From the NCBI GenBank assembly GCA_030998015.1, contig JARWMV010000037.1, positions 1 to 64,000 on the forward strand: 64,000 bases of DNA, read 5' to 3'. Of this stretch, positions 23,520 through 34,591 are shown one piece after another. Source of the DNA: Ceratorhiza oryzae-sativae (lineage: Eukaryota > Basidiomycota > Agaricomycetes > Cantharellales > Ceratobasidiaceae). A program made the translations under genes and the position numbers. A model generated the notes under the pieces. The model searched no databases, was not told the origin of the DNA, and was given only the letters and a program-made list of their open reading frames with translations. The first letter of the stretch is position 1. Each line of letters begins with the position of its first letter.

Positions 23520-24245
23520 CTCCCAGCAGCTCAGCTGGCACACACGAAGGATCCCTAGCATGTTTTATACATTGAAAAATAGTCCGAATTGTTCAATGGC
23601 AAATCCTTTAGCAGCTTCAACGTCACATCCAGCTCAATCAACACCTGCACCTCGAAGTAGTCAACACACCAAACTGCGAACCTCTCCCGGCGCCCAGGAG
23701 ACAGTGGTCCACTTTTTGCTCCGCTGCCCCCACTATGCTGCCGAACGTTACGTATATCTCGAATATGCAGGGCTTAACCCAATCGCCTTGGGCTATCTGT
23801 TCTATGCCGCTGGGGCACTTTCCCCTCTCATCGATTTTCTCAAGGCCACAGGCCGCTTCTAGACTTCCTTATATAGATGCATATTTTCCCCTCTGCCTCC
23901 CGTCCCTCTCTCTCTGCTTCCGTCTTCTACAGCACGGCTTAGTAACAACACATGTAGTATATGTTTTATCTCTACCAGCATCCTGTATCTAGCCCAGCTT
24001 CCCCGCTGGACTAGGGGATGACCGGGGGTATGCTCCCGGCGTGTAGTCGTGTACGCTCGGTAGTGTTATCTTATCGCTTCCCACCACCTCGCGCACACGT
24101 CTCCACCGCCTCTGTAGTCCCTGTGTCTACCTCGTATATCTATCTCCCCATGTCTTCTCCCTGTACCTTGCTCCACACGTTGCACCGTAGGGCCCCGCCC
24201 CGCAACGATGCTAAAGAATACTTGATCGTAAAAAACAAAAAGGCT
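23520..24245 (+). mobile_element. 5'-truncated LINE (non-LTR retrotransposon) 3' end
   Basis: Two frames encode the end of a LINE ORF2. The stretch HIQLNQHLH...VNTPNC (about 23627-23690) continues after a frameshift as ETVVHFLLRCPHYAAER in the frame 23560-23862, the zinc-binding tail typical of reverse transcriptase C-termini (C...C...H...C). A 3' untranslated region follows (23863-24245), ending in an A-rich tail (aaaaaacaaaaa). A related 3' tail lies at 28850-28990 and a related coding remnant on the minus strand at 45039-45320. Confidence 0.65.
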
Positions 24246-24775
24246 TCAACGTGCTAGGAGCATCGTAGACAGGAACCTAAGCTTCATTAGTGTACCCATC
24301 GGCGAGCAAGGAGGTGCATCTAAACCAGTAAGCAGCTAACTCTCCGGTTACTCCAACAAATCCGATGTGAAACGGCCGAATAATTCCTCTGGGACCGGTT
24401 GTTTGCGGCCAAGTCAGCGAAAATATGTTTTACTTTCAAATTCTATCCACGAAAATCATCAATCAATACCAGCGGGTATAGAACCCAACAAATACAGATA
24501 TAGAGGATGTGAAGTGCTTTCCGCAAACTTTCGGTGTCCCGATTCGCTCTAGTATGGCAAGTCTGCCCGCATTGCTAGGTAGTACCCAGATCCAGGCAGG
24601 TATTCAAAGAATACAAGGTATCCGTGAGCCAACGGCTGGGCATGGCCACAGATCAGAAGGGCTAACGCAGCGGTCGTCTGCACCCTATAAGATCTCGTGC
24701 TCGCCGGCGTGAGGCTGGCTATCCACCCCCACCCCAAAGATATTTTCAGTTGCAACACCCCACAAACAATTCCTG
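24246..24775. other. Intergenic, upstream of first CFEM gene
   Basis: No gene seen. It should contain the promoter for the gene at 24776; no clear TATA box stands out. Confidence 0.3.
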
Positions 24776-25699
24776 ATGGATTATCCCTTTTTTATACTAT
24801 TTTTCTTGCTCTCTGGTTTCCAGCTGGTGGCTGCTAGTCCGTCATCTGATGGAGAACCTGAAACCTCTGAATCATTCGCCCTTGAATCTTCGTCTTCCGT
24901 CGATTATTATTACGGCCGAGATCCCTCAGGTTCATCAACACTCCCGTCAATTGTAGAAACACCACCCTCATCAACAAGTACCGAGGTGACATTAAGTGCG
25001 CCACCTATGTCTGTTGGAGGCGGACAGACGTGTGTACAGAAGTGTTTCGCTTATGCCGCGGACAGCGTAAGCTGTAACGGCTTGTGAGTATAGATATTTC
25101 AATCGCAGCAAGGGATCCGAATATTTCATCCCCTCAGCGCTGATACGAAATGCGTTTGCGCAAGGTTAGTTTATGACAAATCTAAAATTGAATCTGGGAC
25201 AGTTACGCGTCCGATAGTCAATCTTTTCTAGCGGCGACGGAGAATTGTTTAGCCGATGAAAACTGCAATCCTGACGATGCTCGACGTGCCATTCGGGATT
25301 ATATCTCGGTGTGTGATGCTATTTCAAGTTCAGGCACAACCACCAGCATTCCCAGTACGTCCGTCACTGAAACACGCGACATGGCGCTTGGCCCTGAGAT
25401 CAACTGTAGATATTGAGATTACCAGTTCAGCACCAGAGCCAGCCCCAACGCGGTCCTCAGTTATCCAAACTCTCTACCCCACAAGTGACTTTCCAGAGAG
25501 CCCCACAAGCTACCTTTCAGAGAGCACGGAACGTACCGGAACCGGGACGGGGACCAGGATTTGGACAAGAACTGAAACTAGGACTTCGGTTCCCAATTCA
25601 GGCATGCCAGGAGCAGCTGTGACTCCGACAATTACTGTGGTTGCTATCACGCTGACGCTCGCTGCGATGGCAGGGGCCCTGGTTTTTTGGATGATGTAG
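24776..25699 (+). CDS. CFEM-domain secreted protein, probably GPI-anchored (copy 1)
   Basis: Exons 24776-25083, 25138-25164, 25203-25354 and 25410-25699 give 258 residues. A signal peptide (residues ~1-20, FFILFFLLSGFQLVAA) precedes a Ser/Thr-rich region, then a CFEM domain with eight cysteines: CVQKC, VSC, the pair CVC, and three more ending ISVC (~residues 85-150). An aspartate sits before the CVC pair (ADTKCVC), the position of the haem-ligating Asp in characterised CFEM proteins. A second Ser/Thr/Pro region and an uncharged hydrophobic C-terminus (VVAITLTLAAMAGALVFW) fit a GPI-anchor signal. It would act at the cell surface, plausibly in haem/iron acquisition or host contact. Exon 2 is only 27 nt and is conserved in the neighbour. 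Intron 2 (38 bp) is short. Confidence 0.85.
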
Positions 25700-26434
25700 A
25701 GCCAAAAGGCGCTAAGTTAATCGTTCTTTAGAACTCCCAGTACTTAGCTATGCAGCTGTAGTAGATATTTAACGCATCAAATCTGTCACATTGTTAGATT
25801 GTTGAAACCAGGGGGTAGCGCATTTCTTCCCCATACGGAGATGCAGCATTTGTCGTGATGTAGCATTTTGTAGGCAGCAACACTCAATATTCATGTTTAG
25901 TCAAGCAGAGTGCACGTACTATCCGGTATATGAGCCTTGATTAATTCTCATTTCAAGAAATGGAGCAGATTATATCTACAAATCAAAAATAGCTCGGCTA
26001 CATAACTAAATCCATCAGCGTCGCGCTTGAAATTTAAGTAGCGCCCCGAGTTAAGCAAATCCAATTTAATTAGACCAAACACTACACTTTGATTATCTTT
26101 TTAGTAACGAGACACGCTGGCAAGACGCGTTGGACAACTTTGGGCAAGGGGCATTCGCGACTCGCCACCCGCTTGACTGTTGGAAAAGTACTGTATAGGG
26201 ATTGGCGATAGGAACCGAACAAACGAAGCTCCGCACAGCCCCCTCTGCTATTCTTGATCCAACACTGAATGGGTCTTGAATCCGGATAGGCGCCAAACCG
26301 CCAAATGTCAACAAGGCTGTCAAACGACAACCCCCCTTGTTATTATAGTATAAATATTCCATGACGAAGTGTGAGTGAAAGTAAAGCCGTGTGCTTGTTG
26401 GAGTGGAACTCGTTGAGAACTGGTTTAACGACTC
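25700..26434. other. Intergenic between the two CFEM genes
   Basis: No gene recognised. An AT-rich tataaata-like word lies about 80 bp upstream of the next start (near 26348). Confidence 0.35.
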
Positions 26435-27489
26435 ATGCACTTGAACGCTGTTATTTCATTTCTCTTGCTGGCCAACTTGCGACTGGCGGCCACTGCCCCG
26501 ACCACAGACGATGGGGCCATAACTTCTGATTTGGTGCCGACATTCAGCGACCCTCCGCTGCCCGAACCGACAACCCCGACGGATACACCAAATCAGGAAA
26601 TAACAACTCCAGTGGACTTTACCCCGACACCTACGCCCAGCGTTACAGCCCCACCTCCGAGTGACGGAGGCGAGACATGTGTCCAAATATGTCTCTCCCA
26701 AGCTGCAGCTAACGCAAATTGCAAGGAATTGTGAGTAAATACAGTTAGTAAATTGATAGCATACATACTCATTTTCTCCCCGGTTAGCGACGATTCGCAA
26801 TGTGTTTGCGCTAGGTAAGTTCATACAACATCGCCAAAAGTGTCTGCGTATTTCTTACTAATGATGATACAGTTCTACCTACCTGAGTGACGCGCAAAAT
26901 TGCTTCGCAGCTCAGAATTGCGATACTGGTGCTATAATAGGGGCGAATCGAGCATACTCAGGTATTTGCCGTAGTCTTTCCAGGTCAAACGAGCCTACCG
27001 TCACTCCTACCGTCACTCCTTCAGCCATTGCTACCGCCATATCTGGTATGTGCTCAAAGAAATATGTACAGACACTATATTCAATCGATACAAAGACCCT
27101 GCCAGTGCGCCGAGATCCTCTCCTCAACCTACCATAACGGAGATCACAGACACTCGAACATCCCCGCCTACAATCCGCCTACAATCTATGTCCCGGATCG
27201 CACAATCCGCACTATAGAGACCTTCATGATCCAATCGGGGGCTATTATCACCGTTTCAGGTGTGGTCTATACGGCGGGTGCTGCTCTAACCACAACCTTT
27301 AGTGGGCAAGCGGGAGATTTTGCTGGTGGAACTGGGGTAACTCGGGTGGGTGTCAATCAGGATGGTGGCCTCCAGACCTCAGTACCCAACTCTGGAGCAC
27401 CAAAGGTTGTTCTAGAGTCTATGATTCCCATCTCCATAACGGTCATAGTTGGGGTTGTGATCGGAGGCCTTGCTTGCGCATTAGTTTGA
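26435..27489 (+). pseudogene. CFEM-domain protein (copy 2), frameshifted by an 11-bp duplication
   Basis: A paralogue of the gene at 24776 with the same gene structure: exons 26435-26730, 26788-26814 (again 27 nt) and 26873-27045, then a last exon from about 27096. Signal peptide (~1-20), Pro/Thr-rich stretch, and an eight-cysteine CFEM domain (CVQIC, CKEFDDSQCVC, AQNC, AQNC, SGIC). The last exon starts in the frame encoding a Ser/Pro/Thr linker (SAPRSSPQPTITE), but a tandem repeat of cgcctacaatc (27165-27186) shifts it to a TAG at 27215. Dropping one unit keeps the frame through TSVPNSG and the hydrophobic anchor tail to 27489. As read, the protein would be secreted without its anchor. Splicing from 27045 to 27143 or 27218 is an alternative. 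Confidence 0.75.
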
Positions 27490-28849
27490 GCAACTCTCAT
27501 ATTTTACCTCGATATCACTTTCTTGAGATGCTTTTCAGAATTACCTCGTAAAAACGCGTCATTATCATCCACCATCATGTGACATCCGTTATCCGAGCCG
27601 GCCGTGGCTCACTTGCCCCAGCGTCTAAAGTCGTGGTTTTTCGTGGAAGCATACGAACGTATATTGAGTAACTTTTGGAAAAAATTTAAGAGTTGTGCCC
27701 AAAACTAAGGCTCCGAGATGGTCTGCAACCTGTAAATACCAGGATGATGCACCGCACCACTGAGTGAAACAGTCTCAAATAATAAGTGCCGACTAAACGG
27801 CTATTAGTTCTACTCATTTGTTTCATAAGCTGGTGGCGCTGTATATGATGGTGGATGATAGTATATCGCCGTGAGTGAGAAGCTTAATTAGCTTCTCTCG
27901 CTAAAGCTTCCGGGTTTTCCCTTCCCCTGTAACCTCGCTTCGCGGTGGTTCTTAGTCGGGGGTCCGGTTTGACTATCAAGTCCGACTCTATAACACCTTG
28001 CCCCCGGGAAATGCTGGCTTTTGGAGCACATAGATGTGCTCCTTTCTAGACCATCACCGAAATTCACCCCTCCTCTTTTCCGTCGAAAGTCGTGTTGGAT
28101 GTCACACGTGGCTATGCGCATTTAGTCATATGACTCGTGACGAGGTGTTTACACAGCGCAGGAATTTTACGAGAGACAATTCAACTAACCGCCACATAGC
28201 CTACTCGTTGCCTTGAGTTTGACAACTTGGACAGTTGGCTTAGTGTGGAGCGCGCTTCAATCCGTCTTTGCTGTGGAGTTTCGGTATGGACAGGGATTTT
28301 ATGTGTCTTATTTAGGCCTGTTCTCGTATGGTTGACCCTTGTTTTGTGCCGATCTCAAAAACGGGATTTTTCGGTGCTACAGAGAGCTCAACCCGAGAAA
28401 TGATGGGAATCGTAAGCTTGGAAAATACAGTTGGACTAGACTATACCATAACCACAATGATCACGCTTGGTAAACTAAAAATATGGCCACAGTAGCCAAG
28501 TATTCGTAGGATCGGGGAGCTTGCCGAAGGGTCTCTTGGCGATTTTCTGAGCCAAATCGATTTCGGATCGCACAACGGCTTGCGATTAAGAATAAGTGGA
28601 ACTCATGTGCGACCGCGAACAATGAGCACAGTTGAGTCTTAAAGAAATCTATCCAAAGTTCACACGTAGCTCTTTTATTAGGCTACTTTACTTCCGTCTG
28701 TATTTGCTAGAAACTTCTTGGGCATTCAGAAGCCAGGGATAGCTCTGAATGGGGTTGTCGCTTAGTCATCTGAATAAACTATGACTTCGATCGAAAAGTT
28801 TAAGATTTTTCACATACACTCATGATGAACGATTTAGCCAACAAACCGA
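27490..28849. other. Gene-free stretch 3' of the CFEM pair
   Basis: Scattered short frames only; none shows recognisable domains or splice-linked continuation. No tRNA or rRNA was recognised. Confidence 0.35.
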
Positions 28850-28990
28850 GACGTTGGAGTAGGGGGTGACCGGGGGTATTCCCTTGGGTTTGGTCGTGTA
28901 TGCCGGTCGTGTAATTTCGTCGCTTTCCACCACCTCGCATCCTCGTCCCCAGCGCATCGTGCTTTCGTATGGTTCCGGGGTAATAAAATG
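28850..28990 (+). mobile_element. LINE 3'-UTR remnant
   Basis: The segment with gggtgaccgggggtat and cgctttccaccacctcgc is clearly similar, in the same orientation, to the LINE 3' tail at 24010-24110. Only the tail is present, consistent with an extreme 5' truncation. Confidence 0.5.
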
Positions 28991-29359
28991 GTTGCCTGGT
29001 TTTACCGAATTCACCTAGAATGAGCACAGAGCCTCGGTAGAACTTCGCACGAACTAGCAAAGCGCTTCGAATAAGAAGCGGGGTTTCAGTCACATGCGCT
29101 CATATCCTGCCGTCTTTATCCTTCGGTCCGTTGTGGCGCTGGGAAATGAGTCTCGAGCAGCGGCCCGCTTACAGCCTGCACAATCAATATTCCACAGCAC
29201 CATGAGTTGCATTTCTGATATGCTGAACTTCTATGCCAGCTGTCATGAGGGGCAGGACTCAGTGTCGGCTCAAGGTACACCCTAAAATGATATAAAGGGG
29301 CGCCATATGGCGTCGTATTCTAACACGTTGCCCCGGTTTGGCTATTGATCGCAAGCAAT

Positions 29360-30779
29360 ATGCACTCTGCTTGGACCCTTAGTGTATTTTTATCATCTGT
29401 AGCTTTGGCTGCCCCGGGCTCAGTAGGAAAGCCTGTCCTTCTACAGGCGAATTCACCTTTGATCCACAAATATGGTCGCTGGGATAATGCATCTGGGTCA
29501 TGGTAAATTCATAGTTGTAATAGCTACGTTGATAGTGAAAGTTTAACTCACTTTAATTAGGTGGGCTGGCACCGGACTGAAAGTTGTCGCCTCCAATCTT
29601 TCTTCCTTCCAGCTCAACCTGGGTCCTCATACAACTCGGCCGTCTACTCCAATTGGATTTAGTGTCAACTATGCTAACTATACGACTATGAACGTCACAG
29701 CCGGTGTGAATACCATTCCAATACCCCCTGGTTCGATCAAAAAAGACACTGTCGTTAGGCTTCAGGTAGAAGACTTCCGCTACAGTAGAATCCAGCTCGA
29801 AAGCATCCAACTAAATGCAGTAAGTTGGCCCAAAATTTCATCATAACCAAGCCTCAGAAATGCTTCTCAGGGAGCAGTGCCCAAACCATATAGACCGTCC
29901 AAACTCCGTTTCCAATTCATCGGCGATTCTCTTTCCTGTGGATATTTCAATCCGAACGGAATCGATGATGCTTGGACGTTTATCACTGCACAGAACTTTA
30001 AGGCCGAACACAGTGTTCAGGCTCAACCTGGGGCTTGCCTTACGGTTCGTGGATGAAGATGATTGTCTCATGATTTTGACCAATACCGTGGTATTAGGAC
30101 AGAGCGTGCTACGAGAACCCGCATGGAATGTCATATCTGTTCTTTAAAACCGAGGATAGTAATTATTTCACGTCCACTGATCACAATTACACAACCACTT
30201 GGGACTTCAAGAGGGACCTCACCCCAACTCATGTTTTCCTTGTTATCGGGTAAGTAGGAATCACTCGTGCGTTCATAGTTAGGAATTAACACAATTAAAA
30301 GGGCCAACGACAACTCAAATAAAGTTCCCGCGGAAGATTTTGGGAAAGCCTTAAATTCGTTCCTCGCGAGGATTCGTACCTTATACAAAACACAAGATAT
30401 TTTCCTTTTCAGTCCGTGGGGTTGGCCCGCGTGGCCAGAGAATGTGCCGTTCAAGACGTATTACGATGCCATTTGGCCTGCTGCGATTGCTAATAGGCAA
30501 GTCTAACTCACAGCCTAGTAAATGAGGTTCAGCTCATTCAAAATAGAACTGCTGCTGGCGATAAACGTGTTCATCTGGTGAACACAACCGGCTGGGTTGG
30601 ATACGATGGGGTTAGTAACACGATTTCACTTTCTCGGCGGTCAGTTTACTAGTGCCCTGGTTTAGGTCATCGGGCCGAGCGATGGACATCCGAATCCCAA
30701 AGGCCATCTCCAGGTCGCGAATCATCTGTTCACTTGGCTCCAGAACTGGGGACTTAAGCCAGCGGAATGGGAGTCTTAA
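29360..30779 (+). CDS. Secreted SGNH/CE2-like carbohydrate esterase (copy 1)
   Basis: Seven exons (29360-29502, 29561-29819, 29871-30044, 30098-30249, 30302-30496, 30547-30610, 30666-30779) give 366 residues in frame. A signal peptide (~1-18) is followed by a beta-rich N-terminal part (YGRWDNAS, ~residues 40-135) and an SGNH hydrolase domain: FIGDSLSCG (catalytic Ser), IGANDNS (Asn) and SDGHPNPKGH (Asp/His). The N-terminal jelly-roll plus SGNH layout matches CAZy family CE2, which removes acetyl groups from plant or microbial polysaccharides; CE2 is a recognition by motif only. Intron 5 uses a GC donor (GCAAGT at 30497). Paralogue at 34592. Confidence 0.8.
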
Positions 30780-31251
30780 ATAAGTCGTCCTTGTGATCTG
30801 CATTTGCCTGTGAAATCCGTATAGGGCTGCAACTACGTAGCGGGAATGGTTAACGAAGGTCGTAACTTCCCGGAAGTTGTATTCAGTAAATCCAGAATGA
30901 ACAAGAGGTAAATTAAATTGGCATGAACGTCAGTCGGGCTTTTGAGACCGATATTACCACGACCAGGTAGTTATGAATGCAAACTCCGCTGATCACGATA
31001 GCTCATTGTCCCCAAGTAGAAGGTGGCAGGGCCGCTGAATGGTACGATGCAAGAGACGACCACTGCAGGGTGGTTCGATTATTAATCATATTTATACAAA
31101 ATTAGATGGAACTGGTACCGATACAGGAATAAAGATATACCAAATCCTCCCAGTGGAACTGGCCGTTCCTGCTCGCGAGCGAATCCATCACTAGTTTTAT
31201 GTACCTTCGTGGTGGGTGTGTAGTTCCAGGAGCTTCATCGAGCTAATTTTT
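30780..31251. other. Intergenic, convergent 3' ends
   Basis: No gene. This holds the 3' ends of the esterase gene (+) and the kinase gene (-). Confidence 0.4.
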
Positions 31252-33938
31252 TTAAACTGTAAATGCGTAAATTAGGATGCATTGAAGGCTTAGGTAAAGA
31301 GGCCAGCGTACAATCTTGGCCACTTCATCAGCGCAAGGTCGTTTCGTCGGCTCGGGATCCCAACAATTCTGCAAAAGCGACCAAAGCTCATCAGATTTTC
31401 TCTCCCCAATTGGTAGTTCTTCCAGTCGATCTGGGGTCTTGCGCTTCATAACGGCCGCATATACCGCACGATCAGTCTTCCCAAAGAAGGGTACTCTCCC
31501 GCTAATGGTCTCCTATACTCATGTCAGTACGTTCAAGATTTTTATTTTTATTTTGCAGAATTAGTCGCTTTTAAATAATCACGGTCAGAATCACGTACCA
31601 TTCCTAACGCATATACGTCAGCAGGAATGTTATGTGTAATGTCGCCCTCATCAATCAATTCGGGCGCCTTGATGTGTTTCTCCATCCAGTTTTGGCCCTA
31701 GTTTGGAGAGATGAGCACTCACCGTCCACCTTACAGAGAGTCCATTTTTGTGTGTAGTTTCGGTGAAATGCAAGGTGTACTCTTGCAGAACTGCGTTCCC
31801 AAAATCGGTGAGCATTGGGATTCCTTCTGGTGAGATGACGATGTTGGCCTATGCATGTGTCAGATGATCCAGAGAATTTAATGGCACTATGAAATCTCAC
31901 CCCTTTTAAATCACCATGGATCTATTACTTCAACTTAGCAGTAGACGACCAAAATCGATTATCACTTACGATTCCGACATCTGTATGATGCAGATAGGAT
32001 AGGCCATCACATATCTGGGAGCTCTATCCAAATCGAGCGAGTAAGAAATATGATGACGCTTTCATAATGCGTGGCTAACCGTTTCATAGCGATCGCAGTT
32101 AGGATGTTTCCCGAGATATGAAACCAAATTTCCGTTATTCATCCATTGAGACACCATTCCGAGTTGTTTTCGAAATACAACAACCCCAAGTAGCGGCAAA
32201 ACATTTGGGTATTCACACCTCGACCATATATAAAGCTCTCGTGCGGCATGCTAAAGGTTTGGTCGGATGAGATTTCGTGGAGAACGAGAGAGGAGGAACC
32301 AACTTTGAGTGATCTCCTACCATCCTCACAAGACGGAACATGATCTCGTACTGTCTTTATCGCGACCTTGACTCCATTATAAAATGATCCACAATACACA
32401 TCGCCGAATCCGCCTCGCGAGAGTGGATACTCGCTACATGACGAAATGTCTAGTTTCCCCCCGACATTCTCACACCCTCGTTTGCTGAGGTGATGGACGA
32501 TTTCACCAGCGCTCTGCTCCGAAGTTAAACCAACGGGCTATGATCACGAATGAGCACTCACCATAAGTCTAGTAATCGTCGATTCCCTTGAGCTCTGACC
32601 TGATACAGGCAGCAACAGATGCGATGCGAGGCGGGATTCGCGGATCTTTGCCTCGTCCAAATGCTTAGCAATAGGCGACCCAGTATCAGCACATCCAAGA
32701 TCTTGACTTGCGTATTGGGTGACAACAGCCGCGTTCTGAGCAATACCCTTAGATTGTGTGCCCAAATTTGAGCTAAGGATATCATTTGCTGGTGTGGCTA
32801 GTGATATAGACGCGGGCAACCCGTTTGATTTTTCCGCGAACTCGGGACACCTTTCACCCGTACTCAACTCTTGATCATTCTGTTCGACTATTCTCACGAG
32901 TTCTGCGTCTTCGCTTCTATATTTGTGCGGGGGAGACGAAGGACTTGGAGAACCATACAGCCTGGATCCAATGAATGTCCCAAATGATAAAGCACTCGAG
33001 TTTCGTGAATCGGTTCGGTAAATTGTTCCTCCACGAGGAGAAGTACTCAGCCCAGCATTAGAACCCAGGATGTTTCCTTCAGTGTTTTGGCTGAAACTAC
33101 TAGCTTGAGACCTCAGGCTGGTCTGACTTGTATTGATATTCGAAAAGTAAGATATGCTAGCACTCGACCGAGATCTCCTCGAATCGGCTCGGCCAAGGAG
33201 AGTTTTTTTTCCATGTGCGGGAAAAGAAGCTTTCGAGTGAGCGCCTGATCGGAAGATTTTTCGGCCCCGGAATGGCTGTCGAGGGGGCAGGGACGGGGTT
33301 GGGGGGGACTGGGTGATTGGCAGCCCAGTCACGAAGAATAATTGCAGCGTTGGCCTTCCGAAACACAAGATGTCAGAATCCAGATCACAAATCAACCTCT
33401 CGAAACTCACCTGGCCCAAACTTTCGGCAAGCATCAATGGGGTCATGCCACGTCTATCTGGTTTGTTGAAGTCGGCCCCCTGCTCAAGAAGGAATGCCAT
33501 GACGCCATATTGGCTATTCGCAGCAGCGAAATGAAGAGGTGTGCTGCCCTCACTGCCGGTGTATCCTTTTCGCCACACTCGGGCGAATTGGACAAGATTA
33601 TCTCCTTCGTCAGGTGTGCCGGGACTTTCTAGTCGGGGGTCTGGGTTGTGCGTAATCTGCCCGATATCAAGGTCCGCTCCAGCACCAACGAGCATATGAA
33701 TAACTGTACTATTTCCTCCCCTTGCAGCCGCATGGAGAGGAGTGATTCCGAGAAGATATGTGTCGACCCGCTGGCCGTTCGCCAAAGCAGCCGAGGTAAG
33801 TTTAGTATCTCCAACAGCAGCAGCCACATGTAATGAGTAGTTCTGGCCTGTAAATTCCAAGATGGATAGGGGTGGTTGTATGTTCGGAGCAAAAAACGTG
33901 ACAAGGTGGTTTCGACGGAAGTGATGGAATGCAGTCAC
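31252..33938 (-). CDS. Ankyrin-repeat protein kinase (TKL-like), single-base frame break
   Basis: Hand-spliced exons, all phase 0: ...33411, 33354-32562, 32516-32304, 32250-32080, 32023-31970, 31921-31901, 31848-31723, 31667-31599, 31512-31252. The true start may lie in an exon upstream of 33938. The N-terminus has ankyrin repeats (GITPLHAAARGGN, GSTPLHFAAANSQ, GMTPLMLAESLGQ), then a ~250-residue Ser-rich linker and a complete kinase domain: RGGFGDVYCG loop, AIK lysine, HGDLKGAN catalytic loop, TDFGN, APEL and CWDPEPTKRP. All catalytic residues are present. The 32562-33354 exon is 793 nt, one over a multiple of three; the A8 run at 33203-33210 (T8 on plus) would need to be A7 to keep LRDWAANHP and the linker in one frame. 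Exon 31901-31921 is a 21-nt microexon coding IHGDLKG. Substrates unknown; ankyrin repeats suggest a partner-binding cytosolic signalling kinase. Confidence 0.8.
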
Positions 33939-34591
33939 GAATGGGTACCATGAATTAGACGTAACGGGGGATGTAAATACGCACGCTTGGATTGCTTATA
34001 TTTAACCTCCAACCTTTTTGAACTCGTGAGGGAAAAGGTCACGCTTGGCATACTCGTGCGTGAAGGAAATTAACAAGATATCAAGAACTAATAATTACGC
34101 CGGTACTATAGGACGATCTCAGCCTCTAAGAAGATATAACGATAAAGTACGCCAATAACAGAAAACGTCGATTATAGTGAAGTCTTGCCCAAGATCAAAG
34201 TATCCGAGTCGGCTGGTGGTGAGCGGACCCCCATCAACCTAATGGGCAGTGCCCGGGGAACACATCAAATGAATTTGACTATGCTCCGCCGGCGAATCTT
34301 CGCTTGAAAAAAAAAAAACACCACACTCTCAAAAGTCAGCTGGACTTCTTTCATGTCCGAATTTACCCTTCAGCGAGTCGGAATCTCTGGCGGTTACGGA
34401 CCTAATTCGAACATGCAGTCCGAATGTATGAATGTCTTGGCTCTGAGGTACAAGAAGCTGGTGTATCGGGGTTGTAATACCATTAGGCAAGGAATATGGA
34501 CCAGCATTCGAATATTAGACCCTTTGGATCATCATATAAAATTGAGGAGACGATAGTGACAGTATGCCCGACCTCCCAATCTCCAACAGCT
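33939..34591. other. Divergent intergenic region between kinase and second esterase
   Basis: No gene established. It contains an A12 run near 34308 and probable promoters for both neighbours; the 5' exon of the kinase gene may reach into it. Confidence 0.35.
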
